64,000 bases of DNA from Varroa destructor (Eukaryota; Arthropoda; Arachnida; Mesostigmata; Varroidae). Below the pieces are notes generated by a model. That model saw only the letters and a list, made by a program, of their open reading frames with translations. It was not told where the DNA came from and made no database searches. The position numbers and the translations under genes are program-made. Location of the stretch: contig NW_019211455.1 in the NCBI RefSeq assembly GCF_002443255.2, forward strand, positions 40,281,449-40,345,448. The letters are read 5' to 3'. Below, in pieces: positions 63,459 to 64,000 of this stretch. The stretch's first letter is position 1, and every line of letters starts with the position of its first letter.

Positions 63459-64000
63459 GTTTTTTTCGTAGAATACTGTCATCATCATCTACTTGTGTTT
63501 CATTCGGCGCATAGAAGCTGGCCTCTTCTCTGTGATACGGGGCATGCTCACCTTGCCCTAATTTAAAGCTTGGCATATCTCAGCTGATACAAAGAAACTT
63601 AAACTGACGACTTGTAAAGTGCTAGCGATGATTTAGGGTACAACAGAAAAATCGTCTGGATAACAAACAGGAATTGGCAAATTTGTTTGTCTAGCGAAAC
63701 GAAGCTGTGAGTGGTAGGAATACTCCTGCGATGGGCCATGGTACTGTGCTAGAGGCCGGGTTTTGCCAGTGCCGATGACTGCACTTTTAGAAACGTGAAT
63801 GATGGCACGGATGCATCCGATTACGAAAATACAAATAAGAAAAAAAAAAAAAAAAATATGTATTCTGATAAATTTCCGAGTACGCTGGACCCACTTATTT
63901 ACCTGTGCCTCGACGCAGTTCCAGTGGGATTTAGTAACATAAATGTGTGTTAAGGTGTGTTTTGAGTCGAAAGATAAACGAAATCTCGACCCCAAAATAA
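63459..64000. other. Window end, nothing firmly recognised
   Basis: Contains an A-run at about 63840-63856. A minus-strand ORF of 120 codons (63633-63995) has a Phe run encoded by that homopolymer. Its last 50 codons, after a TAAAAG at about 63788, are compositionally more protein-like and could be a terminal exon of an unknown gene, but there is no supporting motif. Confidence 0.3.

Noticed and set aside
1..64000. CRISPR arrays, prokaryotic defence or biosynthetic clusters
   Set aside because: No regularly spaced repeats or operons; gene structure is eukaryotic throughout.

Overview
The window is eukaryotic nuclear DNA, and an arthropod chromosome, probably a mite, fits best. It is AT-rich. 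Genes are split by GT-AG introns of about 100 bp to 3 kb. The protein families are animal ones, and the intergenic space carries decayed mariner, Gypsy, LINE and SINE-like pieces. I see no bacterial operon, CRISPR array or phage module. The mite assignment is inference from protein character and intron layout, not proven.

Layout on the + strand unless noted. 1-8.4 kb is gene-poor, with a decayed Gypsy-type retrotransposon (minus, about 4.39-5.06 kb) beside a decayed LINE (plus, about 5.23-5.92 kb) and a SINE-like piece near 7.9 kb. 8.43-9.07 kb holds an intronless SEC22B SNARE gene. 17.05-25.56 kb holds a many-exon hyperpolarization-activated, cyclic-nucleotide-gated (HCN-type) channel gene, which I assembled exon by exon with consistent phases; one of its introns appears to be GC-AG. 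26.27-27.49 kb is a mariner element with both inverted repeats and a dead transposase. A cluster of palindromes, two resembling RFX X-boxes, sits at 29.5-29.76 kb. 31.52-32.07 kb (minus) and 36.16-38.85 kb (plus) are two divergently oriented RRM/glycine-rich SR-type splicing-factor paralogues. 38.9-43.7 kb is a simple-sequence, CAN-rich tract without a convincing gene. 46.30-47.64 kb encodes ribosomal stalk protein P1. 49.47-56.94 kb (minus) is a complete 12-exon EMC1 gene. 57-64 kb looks gene-free apart from tRNA-like SINE pieces, a long AT repeat and a GC-rich hairpin.

The genes are ordinary housekeeping or neuronal animal genes: ER-Golgi fusion (SEC22B), membrane-protein insertion (EMC1), translation (RPLP1), splicing (two SR-type proteins) and excitability (HCN). 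They do not form one pathway. I did not find a convincing undescribed system. The best leads are the palindrome/X-box cluster, the GC-AG intron and altered S4 of the HCN-type channel, and the divergent RRM pair.
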